A DNA stretch of 64,000 bases from the NCBI GenBank assembly GCA_958295665.1, contig OY282558.1:312886092-312950091 (forward strand). The letters are read 5' to 3'. Both the position numbers and the translations under genes were made by a program. Shown here one piece after another: positions 48,621 to 60,544 of the stretch (its first letter is position 1; each line of letters begins with the position of its first letter). The notes beneath the pieces were generated by a model. That model was not told the DNA's origin. It worked only from the letters and a program-made list of their open reading frames with translations, and did not search any database. The stretch comes from Tipula vernalis. Its lineage: Eukaryota; Arthropoda; Insecta; Diptera; Tipulidae.

Positions 48621-49601
48621 AATACCATATCTAATTTAAATGAATCATCTGATGGGAAGAGATTGGAGAGGAGAAAATCGTGACTTTAGTTTTAATATAA
48701 TTTAATTTCATTTTTTTTTTAATTTTTAATTAGCTCTAAGTTCTTATTAGGAGTTTGAGTTAGGTCTTTCTAATTGTGCATAATTCACATCAACAATATC
48801 ATAAGCATATAGAAAAACCTCTGCTTAGAAATTACGAGAATATAAGTGCACATTAGATATAAGATTGGATCCAAAATTGCAGAACGCTGCTATTGATGCC
48901 TTCTACAATCATGTTTTGCTTCCTTTAATACATATATGTGGTCAAAAGGCAAAACCGCTTAAGTCGACTTTACCAAAAAATGAGTTATGACTGCGACTGT
49001 ATTCAAAATAAAACGTTTTTTCTCTCAGCATTTGGTGCAATTTTGACTATTTTTGATAAAGTTATAATAAAAAAAAACATATTCGCCTAAGTCATTTTTA
49101 ATATAAATGATTTTGGAATAACCGACTAAGTCTCAAAAATCGACCTAAGTTCCAAAAATAGTAAAATTAGTTAGAAATAAAAGTTTATTTCGACTTAAGC
49201 GATTATTTCATTCATTTTAAAAATAAAAATCTGAAATTCTTTGCAAAGAAATATAGACTAAAGTATACTTAAGCGGTTATTCCCAAATACTAATATAATT
49301 GTTCTTCCCCTAAATATCACTTTGGCGATTATTTAAAATTTTATATTGTTATTTTTAATAACCATGTTACCTAGGCTATTGTTCATAAATAGTTTTCTTC
49401 AAATTTCATATCTTAAGTAGATATAAGTTATTATTACTCGAACAATAACGGTTTCGATTGTTGACATAAGTTATTATAGCTATTAATAAAAACCAGTGTG
49501 TTTTAATTAACAAAATTAAATGAGGGCACTTGCAAAAACGATGTTACGGATGGCCTTAAAACTGTCAGGGCAGGAGAAAGAAAGCAATGTTCAACCTACT
49601 G

Positions 49602-49681
49602 GTGAGTATTTCAGTTTATTTGTTAAAAACTATTGTGTTTTATTCGAGTGTGACTAAGGGTAATAATATTTTTTTCTCAAG
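49602..49681 (+). other. Predicted intron 1 of the transposase relic
   Basis: Begins GTGAGTATTT and ends TTTTTTTCTCAAG, with a good pyrimidine tract. Removing it joins ...QPT-D-FPDTDQQ, with the Asp codon split one base to two. The frame is open on both sides, which supports the call. Confidence 0.65.
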
Positions 49682-50654
49682 ATTTTCCGGACACCGACCA
49701 ACAATCAATAACAGAAATGCAATAAGAAATTGAAAACCCTGTCAATATTACCGTATATTCCAATTTTCCACCGATAATTCAAAATGAAAGTATTATTACA
49801 ATAGTAGAAGGAAGATCAGATTCTCATATAAATGATTTGTTGAATTCGTTTCTCGAACCACAATTCGATGATTCTGATGTAGATCCAAATTACGTTTCAT
49901 CAGAATCTGATGAATCAAATATTTTAACGAGTAATTCTGAAATTGAACTTATGGCTGCTGAAATTGAAAACAATTTACAAAACTGCTCAAGCTAAGCTGA
50001 AAGAAAAATATTTAAGAAAAATTAAACAAAATAAACGGAATCACGGCAAACCCTATGATACAAAATCGGGCAAAAAAGTTTCTGAAAGAAGATGTACACC
50101 ACTGGAAAAATGCAGAAAATTTTGCCAAACGAAAATTTCATTTAAACAACAGAAGTCTATTTTCGATCAGAACTTGAACTTGGGCTCTTATAAGCAACGA
50201 ATATTATTTATATCTGGATTGCTAAGAGTGGAAGACAAGAAGACCCAAAAGATGAATAAAAGTACAACGGCACCAAGAAACCGAAACCACTCAGTTGATT
50301 ATTATTTAGAAATTGGTACACAATAGATTCATATATACCAGAGATGTTTTCAATGTTGCTTTGGTGAGACTGACAGTTTTTTGTAAAGTGTCGTTAAAAA
50401 GAAATTAAATTTAATATTAACGGATCATCGTGGTATTGCGACACCATCAAATAAGGTTTCGGATGATAAAATAAATGCAGTTAAGGTTCATATTGAAAGT
50501 TTTCCGGCTTACGAGAGCCATTATACTCGTAGAGATACAAGTCAGAAATATTTCCAAAAAGATTTAACATTGGGAAAAATATATCAATTCTATTGTGAGG
50601 AACAGTCCGATCCTATTAGTCTTTCAAAATTTTCAAATATACAGGTATTTAAAG

Positions 50655-50726
50655 GTAAACATTAGTAATTTTTTTAACTAATATTATTCTAATTCAATTG
50701 AAGATTTTATAATTTCTCTTTTATAG
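50655..50726 (+). other. Predicted intron 2 of the transposase relic
   Basis: Begins GTAAACATTAG and ends TTCTCTTTTATAG. Splicing joins QVFK to EMNIKFKAPKTDTC, restoring the continuous block ..F....FNI.FK.PK.DTC known from related proteins. The junction splits a Glu codon (G|AA). Confidence 0.7.
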
Positions 50727-51605
50727 AAATGAATATTAAATTCAAAGCACCGAAGACCGATACGTGCAATCAATGTTCAGTCCTAAAAGCTAAAATCGAT
50801 ATAACAACGGATCAGCATGAAATCGAAATTTTAAAATTGGAACAATCGACGCACCACATCGAAGCTGACTTAGGTTTTAAAAGTAAAGAGAACGACAAAC
50901 AATTAACAGTTTTGGATCCAACTTCAAAAGTTTACAACAATGTTTGCCAACACCTTATCTGCAAACCTCGATATCTTTTTACAAACGCCAATTATGGATA
51001 TACAATTTAACCGTGCATGATGGTGCCACAAATGTTCCTTATTGTTTCATGTGCCATGAAGCAGTAGCTAGGCGTGGTGAAAATGATATCGCGTCGTGTA
51101 TCTACAGACATTTGGCAAAAATACTCCAAAAACAATGACCATATTACAACAAATGAAAAATTAATTTGGCAGGAGGTTAAATTGTTAAGGTATTCCAAAG
51201 AACACTTTGGATGTCTTGAACATAAAGTCACTCTAAACGAAGACGAACTGTTCAAAAAGTTCAATTTTCGTCGTAGAGGGATAAATACCTTTAAACTATC
51301 TGAACTGAAAAATGCCTATTCAATGCCATTCTGTACCAGAAAAGAAAAAAAGAAAGATCTTCTCGACTTGCTTCCATTATTAGATCCAAATTTTCATGCA
51401 TTTTTTATAAATTTGCCAGTAATTGATATGCCAAATATTCATCCTGACTTAGTCGAGAATGAAGAATCCATTGATTTTTAATTACATATTGATTTATTCA
51501 CTTGTTTATTTTTTTGATTATATCTTACAAATTGTTCTAGCAAATTAGTTTGTTTAATGATTGAATTCAATAAATGCAATTAACAAAAAATATCTGTTCT
51601 ATTAT

Positions 51606-52365
51606 TAGGTGGTTTGGCGTCTATTGGAGGGGGGATCAAAGTTGAGTAGATTAATCTACCAGCTCCGTAACCTTCCAGTAGGGTGCGCATCACGTGAGCT
51701 GTTCTGGTCTTGTCATTAGGCAGCTGCGTGATGGGTACAATTGTGTAAGGGGTAACCTGTTCACAATTCGCAAGTGTAAGTACTGCCTCCTCGTGGCAAC
51801 CACTGGTAACTAAGGCCACTTGGCACATTTTTGGCCATTTGGCACAGGCTAAAGTACGGCGCTAAAGGAGAAAACCTTGACAAAAAACCCTAATCTAAGG
51901 TGGAACAGCATATGCCGAAAGATGAATGGCTGATAGGTTAATCAGCCCAAAATATGCGGACTCTGGATACCAGGCACCCTCCAGTTTTATTTAGCCTTCC
52001 TGTAGTAAAGCTGGGTGACCTACAGGTGATTTGCAATTCCGAGCAACTCGTAAGAGTAAAGTCAAACGCAATACGGGGTAGGAGTAGGAATATACGAGAG
52101 CGGGACAACCCTCTCGAGGTCCTTGAGCTCCAATGCTACCGTCTTTCTAGCGGAACTACATGCTGTAGTAAACATCTAGGAGGGAGAGCAATAAGCCCAG
52201 ATAGTATGTATCACGTACCGGGAGGCAGTATCGTCAGGTTCACTAAGAACCTGAATATCGACTGGACGGATAATTAAGCAGGGGCCAGCACAATAGATCT
52301 TTTAGGTCGCAGTGCGAAGTGGCTGATCGCCCGCATGGCCCCCCCAATAATAATAATAATAATAA
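51606..52365 (+). mobile_element. AAT-tailed retroelement, nested, with 13-bp target duplication
   Basis: TCTGTTCTATTAT is present at 51593-51605 and again at 52366-52378, and the 760-bp insert ends in AATAATAATAATAATAAT just before the second copy. A short perfect target duplication plus an (AAT)n tail is the signature of an I/Loa/R1-type non-LTR element or a SINE that uses its machinery. The insert is clearly more G+C-rich than its host, and no convincing protein domain is visible in its 760 bp, so it is either a truncated 3' end or a SINE. The duplication is perfect, so the insertion is fairly recent. Confidence 0.85.
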
Positions 52366-52669
52366 TCTGTTCTATTATAGCAAGTAAATTTTTAGAATCG
52401 GGAAAAAGGCCTAGTTGCTGAACAGCTCAAATTAAAATAAGGAAGAAGCACTTAATTTCAATTAGTTATATGAAATTTCCATCTAACATTTTGTTATAAC
52501 AGCTTAAGTTTCTTAAGCTTCTGTAATTCCGAAAGGTTAATTCGGAACAATCGCTTAAGTCGTATTTTAAGTAATACCTTAATATTCTAAAACATATTTA
52601 GTCATTTTTCATTTTGCTTTCCTTAAAAGTAAGTGAAATTGACTAAGGCGATTATGCTTTGTGACCACA

Positions 52670-55600
52670 GATATAGTGACTCAATAATTTTTATGCTGAT
52701 CCTTCGTTACTACGACCTACTACCTTCGTTACGCATCAGACTAATATTAATAACCATTGGCAGAATCCATATTCAAATCCTTATTCGAGATATTATTCAA
52801 AATGACGATATTCCGGGATAGGAAGTATATTAGCAAATTTGAGACAATTCGGAAACGTAAAAGACCATAAAGTCAACATACCGAGGATTGATAAGTTCAC
52901 AAAGATTTTTAATAGCCGTAGACATTGAACCATCGTAGCCTGGACATTTATTAGCCGCATATTTATTTTTAACAATAAAATATATTAATTGGTTTGTATA
53001 ATAATTAGTTTTAAGCTGTCTAAATGCCGATAATTATTCAATTGTATTTGTTATTATTATTAATTATTATTTTCCATGTTTGTAATTTTTTTTCATTGTA
53101 CCAAATAAACTGGCATGTAATTGGATTTTAATCTGTATGTCAGTCTTGAGAGAAGCGTAAATAAATAATTAAATAAATATTATGTATTTAAATATTATAT
53201 GAAGTGTCACACTTAGAATGGCTATTCATGAGTCGTGCAATTACTTTTAGTTTGTTTTTATTGTAATTAAAAAAAATAAATATCAAATTGTAAATAAATC
53301 ATATTTTACAATCAAAATCAATAAAAAACATGAATTTTTTAATTTATTTAGCAACATGTGCAAAAATGACCTATTCGAAATGAGATTAACAATAATTTTA
53401 TATATTCTGCTTCAAATCTTCCATTTCATCTGCTTTTTATTTTATTTTTTACCCCCTCTCATTTTTTTCTCACTGTATCCTGCATTACCAACATCCTCAT
53501 CCTATGTTACTTTTTCCTATATAAACACATGCATATCACAAGAGTACGTACACACAGATACGTTGTATTTCATTGTTAGTTTGTTAAGCATTTTATTTTT
53601 TTTTGCCTGTTTCTCCTTGTTGTTGTGATGATGTTGCAGCGCAATTTCTAATAGATGTCACTGTAATAGAAAAAGGATAATTGAATTAAGCATTTTTGTT
53701 TGCATAGAAAGCTTTCTTATTGGATTTTTGTTTTTGTTGCTACTCCACTTAAACCATTATGCAATTTATAATTGGAATTATCGATTTTTTTTTTCGTATA
53801 TACTTTATAAAACTAGTATGTTTACAAAAAAAAAAAAAAGAAAAAATGAAACCTAAATTGGAAATTTTACGGCATATTCACAACTGCTGTCAATTTTTGT
53901 CTTTGCTTTAGTAAGTGTACATGAATGGATATTTAATTACTGTCGGAGTATTTATTATATGTATTACCCTGAACTGATGTAATATTAAATTTATTTTAAT
54001 TAGCTTACTATCAACCATTTTCTTAAAATGTATTTTTATGTACTTTCGCATTTAATATATCGTATTTACTTAGTATTTTGTTGTTGCAAAATCGAAGAGG
54101 TGTAGAATAACCAAAAAAGAAAAATGCATATACCCTATACAAATAAAAGTGTAATAAAATTGGTAATAAAAATATTGTTGAAAAATGACAACAGTTTTAA
54201 ATTTATTGGCAAATTTCGCTGTTCCCATTGAGAGAGGCTCTGATGTGCAAAACTTAAAAAAAAAAATTGCATTACTTGATTTTTAATCTAAAATCAACTT
54301 TTTATAGTTAATTTATATGTTTTTTTTACGAGATTTTTTTTTTTAACTTATTAATTGATTTCTGTTATTTAAATATAATAAAAAATATATTAATAACGTA
54401 CATAAGTATCCAAAAGGTGTGGTGATTGTAATCATAAGCAAATATAAAATACATTATTATTGTACATGCTGACTGAGTACGAGTTTATATTATATTATGG
54501 ATGTAGGAAACTTTCTTCAAGCCTCTTGGAGCAGGCATACATTTTATGATTTTTATTTTTAAGACCACCGATTGAACGGAAGTGGTTAAAGACTGTTTAA
54601 TTTAATGCTACAATTTTCTAACATTAATCATTAAAAATCATACTATATTCATATAATTAATTTTTTCCATTTTCGTTTCTAATTATCACATTTTTTTTTT
54701 TTTTTTTTTGGTTTTTATAAAATTCCAATAAAATATAAATAAGCTCAAAGAGAAAAACGAAATCATTTTTAGTCTTGAAATATGTGTGTATACAGTCTTT
54801 GGGCGCATTTTAGTTATAATTTAAAAAACAAAAAAAAAATCTCTGGATCGTAAAATTTTTTACGACATTTTAATGGATTTTTTGTTATTATTAGTACCGC
54901 TCGCTCAATTCTTTAGTGTTTTATTACTATTATTATTTATTTTTTTTGTGTTCAATTTTTCTTTCGAATGAAATGAAGAACAAATTATATATTTTTACTT
55001 ATAATTCTGATTGCTGGTCTCTATTTTTTTTTTTTTTTTTTTTTAATATAATTTTAAATTATTATTTACGAACTTTATATATTAAAAAAAAAAAAAAAAA
55101 TTTAAAAATTAATGTTTTGTTTCTAATATCTGTATATATTATAAACCTTCAAGTATACGCACTTATTTGGTTTCTCCATAAAAATTTTAACTGTCACACA
55201 TGTGAATTTAGATTAAAATTTTTATGATTGATTTTATGATTGTTTATTGCTACTGAAAATAGATTTACTAATTCACTGTTGTTATAACATAATAATACAA
55301 TTAAATGAGGTTTTTATTGCCTACCTATTATATTCGTTAGTCAAACATAATTAACGTTAATTTATTGTTCTTGATTAACGTGATGATAAGTCGCATGACA
55401 TATCAGACATTGTTTTAATTTTATGGGACTGTAAAGGATGTTAAGCTGTTTGGCAATAACGTAAACATTTCCCTTCAGTGTCCGTATTATGCGATTTTTA
55501 TAAAAACATTTCTAAAAGCAGGCCAAATAATTACAGCTTGACTCAAAATGGATTTTATTTTAAATATTTTAGTGTAAATTTTAAGGCAAAATAAAATTAA

Positions 55601-55735
55601 TTTTATAATTTTTTACAAAATGAAACATTTTTAATATTAATTTGCACTGACATGGTTTTCAAACATATTCAAAAAATATTTCGTTTAATTTCTTGTTTTA
55701 ATTCTGTGTTTATAAGAGGAACGAGGAATTTTCGA
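52670..55735. other. AT-rich stretch without recognised genes
   Basis: Nothing coding recognised. A T run of about 21 at 55024-55044 faces an A run of about 17 at 55084-55100 and could pair into a hairpin. Other homopolymer runs sit at 53828-53839 and 54690-54710. Confidence 0.5.
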
Positions 55736-56266
55736 AATTAACACAATTTCGCAACTAGCTCCGACACATTCATCGATCCTATTATAATCAAATTCCGGTT
55801 AAGCCAACCAGAACACAAATTAAAACATTTTGTGGTACATCTCACAGTACAGCGATTCAAGGACGAGCAACACAATTCGTTCGATCTGTCTACGAAAGAT
55901 GGATAAAACGAATTCCAGGATAACAATTATCGAGAACTCTAAGAGGAAGTCGAATTTTGTAGAAATTTGGCCGTTATTGTGTTCCTGGACATTCCTGGAT
56001 AAATGTTATACGAATCTATTGATATATCGGAATAGGGACCGAGAAATATAATATATAATAATATTGAAACAGCGTACCTGCAAATTACGAACCTAAAACA
56101 GAAAACACTGACAAAGGTCAAATGCTATGCTGCCTTGAGGGTTCTCAATATTTTTTGTTAAATGTATGACAGGATGTAAAATTAGAGCTTTATTAGGAGC
56201 TTCTCTAATAAAGTATTAAACTAATTAAAATAAAATTTTACAAGAAATTCAAAACAAGAAATATTT

Positions 56267-56634
56267 GATAATGGCGCTGTAACTGCCGATATTCAATTTC
56301 TTTTCGATTTCTCCTACTGATAACCTAAGCAAACGATTCTGCAATACGTCTGCAATAAAAATACCACAGTTTCATTGTAAATACTTGAAATTTGTCTTTA
56401 AAAAATTTATTCATTTTGCAAAATTCGAATAACTGGGAAAAAGGTGCTTGATTTGCATAAGTACCCTCGCCTCATCATCGCATTTCAAATGACTGTACAC
56501 AACTGAGATGCTGCTTGAATTTTAGCGCAAGCATTTCTGATTCGCTCAATCATATTCTCACGTGTTGTTTGCGTAGGTTCTCTGTAGGAGAAATCGAAAA
56601 AAATTGAATATCGTAAATTACAGCGCCATCTATC
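56267..56634 (-). mobile_element. 368-bp inverted-repeat element with an IS630/Tc1-type transposase tail
   Basis: The arms at 56267-56327 and 56575-56634 are imperfect inverted copies of about 60 bp. The core GATATTCAATTTC.TTTCGATTTCTCCTAC is nearly identical, and both outer ends carry TGGCGCTGTAA. On the minus strand at about 56500-56590 the sequence encodes TQTTRENMIERIRNACAKI, like the tail P.T.ENM..RI..AC..I of a widespread IS630/Tc1-type transposase family in arthropods. The remaining transposase is gone. This is probably an internally deleted derivative. Confidence 0.65.
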
Positions 56635-56639
56635 ATGAA

Positions 56640-58000
56640 TCGAAAAAAATATTTCAGTTAAATCTAACGTATTTTTAGCTGTCAAATCCGAATCTGTAAT
56701 AAAAAATAGGGGTTTATATTTTAGTTTCAAAGTAACCCCCACCGAACCTACAAGGAGTAGGGGGAACGTGGCAGTAATTTTAACACTAATGTATTTCCCC
56801 CACGGAATAATTAAATTTTGATCTTTATCATTTTTTTCGTAAAGTGCCTATTTCCCGAGATATTTGAGTGAATCAGGTTAAAAAAATCACCCGGTGTAAT
56901 ACAAACTGAGTAAATTTGATTTGTTTGTCGATTATTTAAACTGTAGTTCAAAATGATTATTTAAGACGTTTAATCAGTCTGTTTATACGGGTCAAAAACG
57001 CTACGATCTATTGTACGATAAATTTAACGATTTGGCTTGAATCGATTATTACACTGTACAATAAAAGTGCAATTCAATCCCATTTGACGGAGTATAGTCT
57101 GCAATAAAATTGTATATACGATTATACGATTTATTTAAATGTCTGCGAAGATTTTTTGTAAGAATTGTTTACAGATTTTTATAAATCGTTTTTAAACTTT
57201 TGATTACGACAACCTGTACCTTTTTTGCCAAACATAACTTTCAAGAAGAGGATGTGACTTGTAATGACTCTTTTAAAAAGCCGGAACATAGCACAAGTTA
57301 TGAGGTAATTGAAAATTAATTATAGGAATTAACCACAAAAGCAAGCCTAAGTAGAATTGATTACTAATTGTTTCGAATATCGTTACGTCTGAGGGCAAAA
57401 CACTTTACGATAAATTAGTTTAATTATCTGCAAGATTTGTAATACAACATGCATTGCGATAAATAATTGGAGAGTCTATGGTCAGATAAAATACCGGGTG
57501 AACAACTGAGTGTTCTCCAATAATTGAGCGGTTTTATTTTCTTGAAAACATCAAAAGATGTTGATTAAATAAAATGCAAATTTAAATTCAAGTTTTGATA
57601 TTTGTTAAGCAGAGCGTTAAATGGTATATTAAAAATGCTAACGAATCATGAATCTGTGTAATTGTATTGTACATTTCACCTAGATCATTTCATTAAAGTG
57701 CGCTTATCAGTCTCAAATTCAATTCAAGAAAAATAACAAGCCTAGGTACATCAAATTAATGTTTGCACAAGTTTAATATAACAATTGAACGACATTGCAG
57801 TGGTTAATATAGACTATTGTAAAATAAAATCTACTTATGCGATTGGTTATTTTTTCTTAAGGAACTAGCTTTTTTAGAACTAACCCATGCACTTTGGTTA
57901 ATGCTAAACTACACACAACTAAAATCTATATGTACAGATATCAAATCTACCTTAACGATTGATTAATTTTGAACGATTTTTTTTTATCCAAGGAGAATTC
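56640..58000. other. AT-rich stretch without recognised genes
   Basis: No coding region recognised. The part from about 57840 may hold a third, more diverged copy of the repeat at 58003-58280 (shared GTACAGATAT and ATCTAC.TTA.CGATTG words). Confidence 0.4.
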
Positions 58001-58002
58001 TG

Positions 58003-58280
58003 CTCTTTGGAACGAGTAAAAACGTTCAAAATTGACTAGGCATTAGAGTGGAGTTAATACGTACAGATATTTAGTTTATACTTTGTTGTAGTTTAGATAA
58101 TTCATGCTAGGTTATATACATACATACAGGTGTCGAGTAAATTCTCTTTGGATCAAAAAAACGTTGAAAATTACTTGGCATTAAAGTAGGACTAACATGT
58201 GCACATTTGCAATTTATACTTTAATTAAGTTTAGTTTAACTTAAGGTAGATTATGCAATATACATACATATATGTAAATC
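58003..58280 (+). repeat. Tandem repeat, 141-bp period, two copies
   Basis: CTCTTTGG at 58003 and 58144 starts two related blocks. Each continues AAAACGTT.AAAATT, GGCATTA.AGT, CTAACATGTGCACAT or its diverged form, TTTATACTTT, and ends in ATATACATACATA. Identity is about 70-75 percent by eye. Confidence 0.65.
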
Positions 58281-58824
58281 CTAGTCTCATTGAATTATGC
58301 TTCTCAGCAATTTGTTTAAGGTGAAATTTTTGATCATAATTGCATCATTTTCCTGAATTACATCTAAATGTAAAGTATGTTACATTGAAAAACAATACAA
58401 AAAAAATTGTGTATAAATAATTATACGGCTCTGTTATCCGGAATAAAATTTTCTAAAACTTATGTGTATATTGTTTTATACTAATCGTATACTATTTAAA
58501 TACATAAATAGTAATGTTTTTACAGACCTCTACTGGTCCGTACCTTATCAACCGCGGCATAACTAAATCATTGGTTATAGAGAAGTAAAGTGATTTAAAA
58601 ATTGAATAATGTGCAATAACAATTGTAAAATTTTATATGTGAGTTTTTTGAGACCAATTCTTGGAGACAAATATGGAGGTTACATACGTTTTTTTAACTC
58701 CAGAGCTTCTAAGTTCTGATTCGCTAAAAAAGACAAGGTCGCAGGTAACTGCAGGTAATAAATGTTGAAAACCGATGATTTTACCTCTATTATTTTAGAG
58801 TAAATGTAGATACTACATTTACAG

Positions 58825-58930
<106 letters not shown>

Positions 58931-59062
58931 TATGCATCACAAATGAATTTACATTAATAAAAAATTAATTAAATAACATGCGTATCTTTTATTTCCAATT
59001 AATTACCAATGGGGTTTTTTGACGAAATTTTCAACTAATTGCGCAGTTACTAATTGCATTGC

Positions 59063-59393
59063 TAACCGAGCAAACGGCGCAGTGGTTAAAGCTGCGGCGG
59101 TTAGATCGGAAGGTACCAGGTTCGAATCCCTATAGAGGCGGGATGCAAAACGGATTTTTCATCATCTGATTACGATCGGTGATGAAAATGAACACATCTA
59201 TGACCCCCTGTTGATAGTGCAGAATCCATGGGCCGACTCACCTTTCATGTCAGCACTACAGGTTGGAATGAAGCAATGCAATGTGCATGTGGTTTTCAAA
59301 AGACGGATCTGTTGCCGCCCGTCCTCGATTTGGCTACTCCAGGCGTAAAGTAGGACGGTAAAAAATAAATCATTAAATCAAACAAACAAACAT
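59063..59393 (+). mobile_element. tRNA-derived SINE
   Basis: An A-box-like GGCGCAGTGGTTAAAGC at 59076-59092 and a perfect B box GGTTCGAATCC at 59119-59129 lie 27 bp apart (end to start), as in a tRNA-type polymerase III promoter. A tRNA-unrelated body of about 230 bp follows, ending in an A-rich tail (AAATCAAACAAACAAACAT). ACTAATT..GCTAA occurs just before the element (59049) and just after it (59394), a plausible though imperfect target duplication. The whole is about 330 bp and denser in G+C than its surroundings. It is not a functional tRNA, as no complete cloverleaf is formed. Confidence 0.85.
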
Positions 59394-59862
59394 ACTAATT
59401 TGCTAATCGTACTTGCACTTGACTTCTGGTCAAATTATGAGAAATACAATTTTTTAATTAGATTTCAAGTAAAATCGAATACTAGATTTTCTTGCAAAAC
59501 TATTAGATTTCTTGTATTTATTTTACTAAAATTCTAGTAAAATAACCGAAAAAAACTATACTCTTTAGCAGAATTCCAGTTAATCCTACGTCATCATTTT
59601 TTCTAGATTATCCCTGGATTATACTAGATTGCCGTTTAAATAAATTTCAAATAATAAAAAAACCTTTTTGGTTTTTGTTTTAATTAAATATTTTTTATTT
59701 CAACAATTACATAAATAACAAAGCTTTAAAATAGTTGTTCTGAATATTTCGCACACAATTTGGAATATAATTTCGACAAATGAGGCGTCGGAATCACATC
59801 TTTAATTTAAAAGAAAAAAACTTCCATGAAATTGTAGAAATATAAACAATTTTGGGGAAATT

Positions 59863-60057
59863 TCAATCCAAAAACATAAAAATTTTTAAAGAGTTTGTCG
59901 AAGGTGCATGATAAGTTTTGTAGCCCAACGAAATTGATTGTGCATTTATTATTACGTGGAAGATTTCTTCGTGGCTCAAATCATTCTCCGACGAACATAC
60001 CAGATACGGCTGCGACAGCTTACTTTTTTGGGTGAGATCTTTTATTGATTCGTCTAC
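59863..60057 (-). other. Possible coding exon, unidentified
   Basis: On the minus strand a good splice acceptor (CTTTTCATTTTTGCAG) ends at 60058 and is followed in frame by VDESIKDLTQKSKLSQPYLV, then CSSENDLSHEEIF and HVIINAQSISLGYK, before a stop at 59863. The peptide has normal composition. The QPYLVC...F.VIIN layout faintly recalls a domain in insect transposon-linked proteins that starts QP(Y/F)IV and ends in a LFK motif, but I would not name it. It may be the last exon of a host gene or of a mobile element. Confidence 0.35.
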
Positions 60058-60544
60058 CTGCAAAAATGAAAAGTTATGGTTTAATAACAAGAGTAATATT
60101 ATGAACTATATTACATCAAAAATTCAACGTTGGCTTTTTTACAGGTAACCATGTAGATTTTAATCATTATTTTCCCCAATTTTGGACTTTTCGAGTGATC
60201 ATCAGGGTAATAATTTTATTATAAAATTACGTTATGTTAAATACGGACGTTACAATAAAAAATACTTAGTACGTTACTTTCGTTACCTGTCAATTAACGA
60301 AAATAAAAGTACATTTGAATTTTATAACATGTACATTGTCGTACTCTGTATGCTGTTGTAAAATTTCCGATATTTTTAAATTTGGTAATTTTACCGGTAA
60401 TATTACAGGTAATACGGGTAAAATATGTAACACACTTTTTATTTAATATTTTAATTCCAATTTGTACCAAAGAACACTGGTAATATTTTGACGTCTGGAC
60501 AAAAGTAGTAATATTTTAAAATAAAACACAAACGGCCTATTATT

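Larger units (their letters stand above)
49520..51481 (+). pseudogene. Transposase of the 48.94 kb element, two introns, partly deleted
   Basis: Exon 1 starts at the ATG at 49520 (MRALAKTMLRMALKL) and ends ACTG at 49601. An 80-bp intron with GTGAGT and CTCAAG borders follows (49602-49681). Exon 2 has an acidic stretch (FDDSDVDPNYVSSESDES), a basic stretch (KRNHGKPYDTKSGKKVSERR), a Cys-containing segment (LEKCRKFCQTKISFKQQ) and SFPAYESHYTRRDTSQKYF. A 72-bp intron (50655-50726, GTAAAC...TTATAG) joins QVFK to EMNIKFKAPKTDTCNQC, a zinc-binding-like pair. The frame then continues in [20 protein letters not shown] and [19 protein letters not shown]. The C-terminal part (51140-51481) includes KKKDLLDLLPLL. 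A premature stop near 49723, a frameshift near 49990, a stop near 50384, a shift near 50940, and loss of the region expected after IYRHLAK (with catalytic residues) make it inactive. Confidence 0.78.
48938..52668 (+). mobile_element. Intron-bearing DNA transposon with terminal repeats (possibly Sola-type)
   Basis: The left end GTGGTCAAAAGGCAAAACCG and the reverse complement of the right end GTGGTCACAAAGCATAATCG share about 17 of 20 bases, and both continue into CTTAGTC-like sequence. The flanking 4-mers are ATAT (left) and AGAT (right), a possible diverged 4-bp target duplication. Subterminal words related to CGCTTAAGTCG / CGACTTAAGCGATTAT recur many times on both sides (about 48955, 49090, 49120, 49140, 49190, 49266, 49322; and 52503, 52513, 52552, 52640). 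A 760-bp retroelement is nested at 51606-52365. Without it the element is about 2.96 kb. The transposase between the ends belongs to a large arthropod family mostly listed as uncharacterised. My assignment to Sola is from memory and tentative. Confidence 0.75.

Noticed and set aside
51580..52277. Open frames at 51580-51828 (minus) and 51954-52277 (plus)
   Set aside because: They lie in the nested AAT-tailed retroelement, start and stop at random relative to its ends, and show no domain; likely chance frames in more G+C-rich sequence.
55738..56060. Possible RNase H fragment (CVPGHSWINVI on the plus strand near 55970, compare WVPGHSGI.GNE)
   Set aside because: Only four or five residues agree, no neighbouring pol domain is visible, and the frame is broken. 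Chance cannot be excluded.
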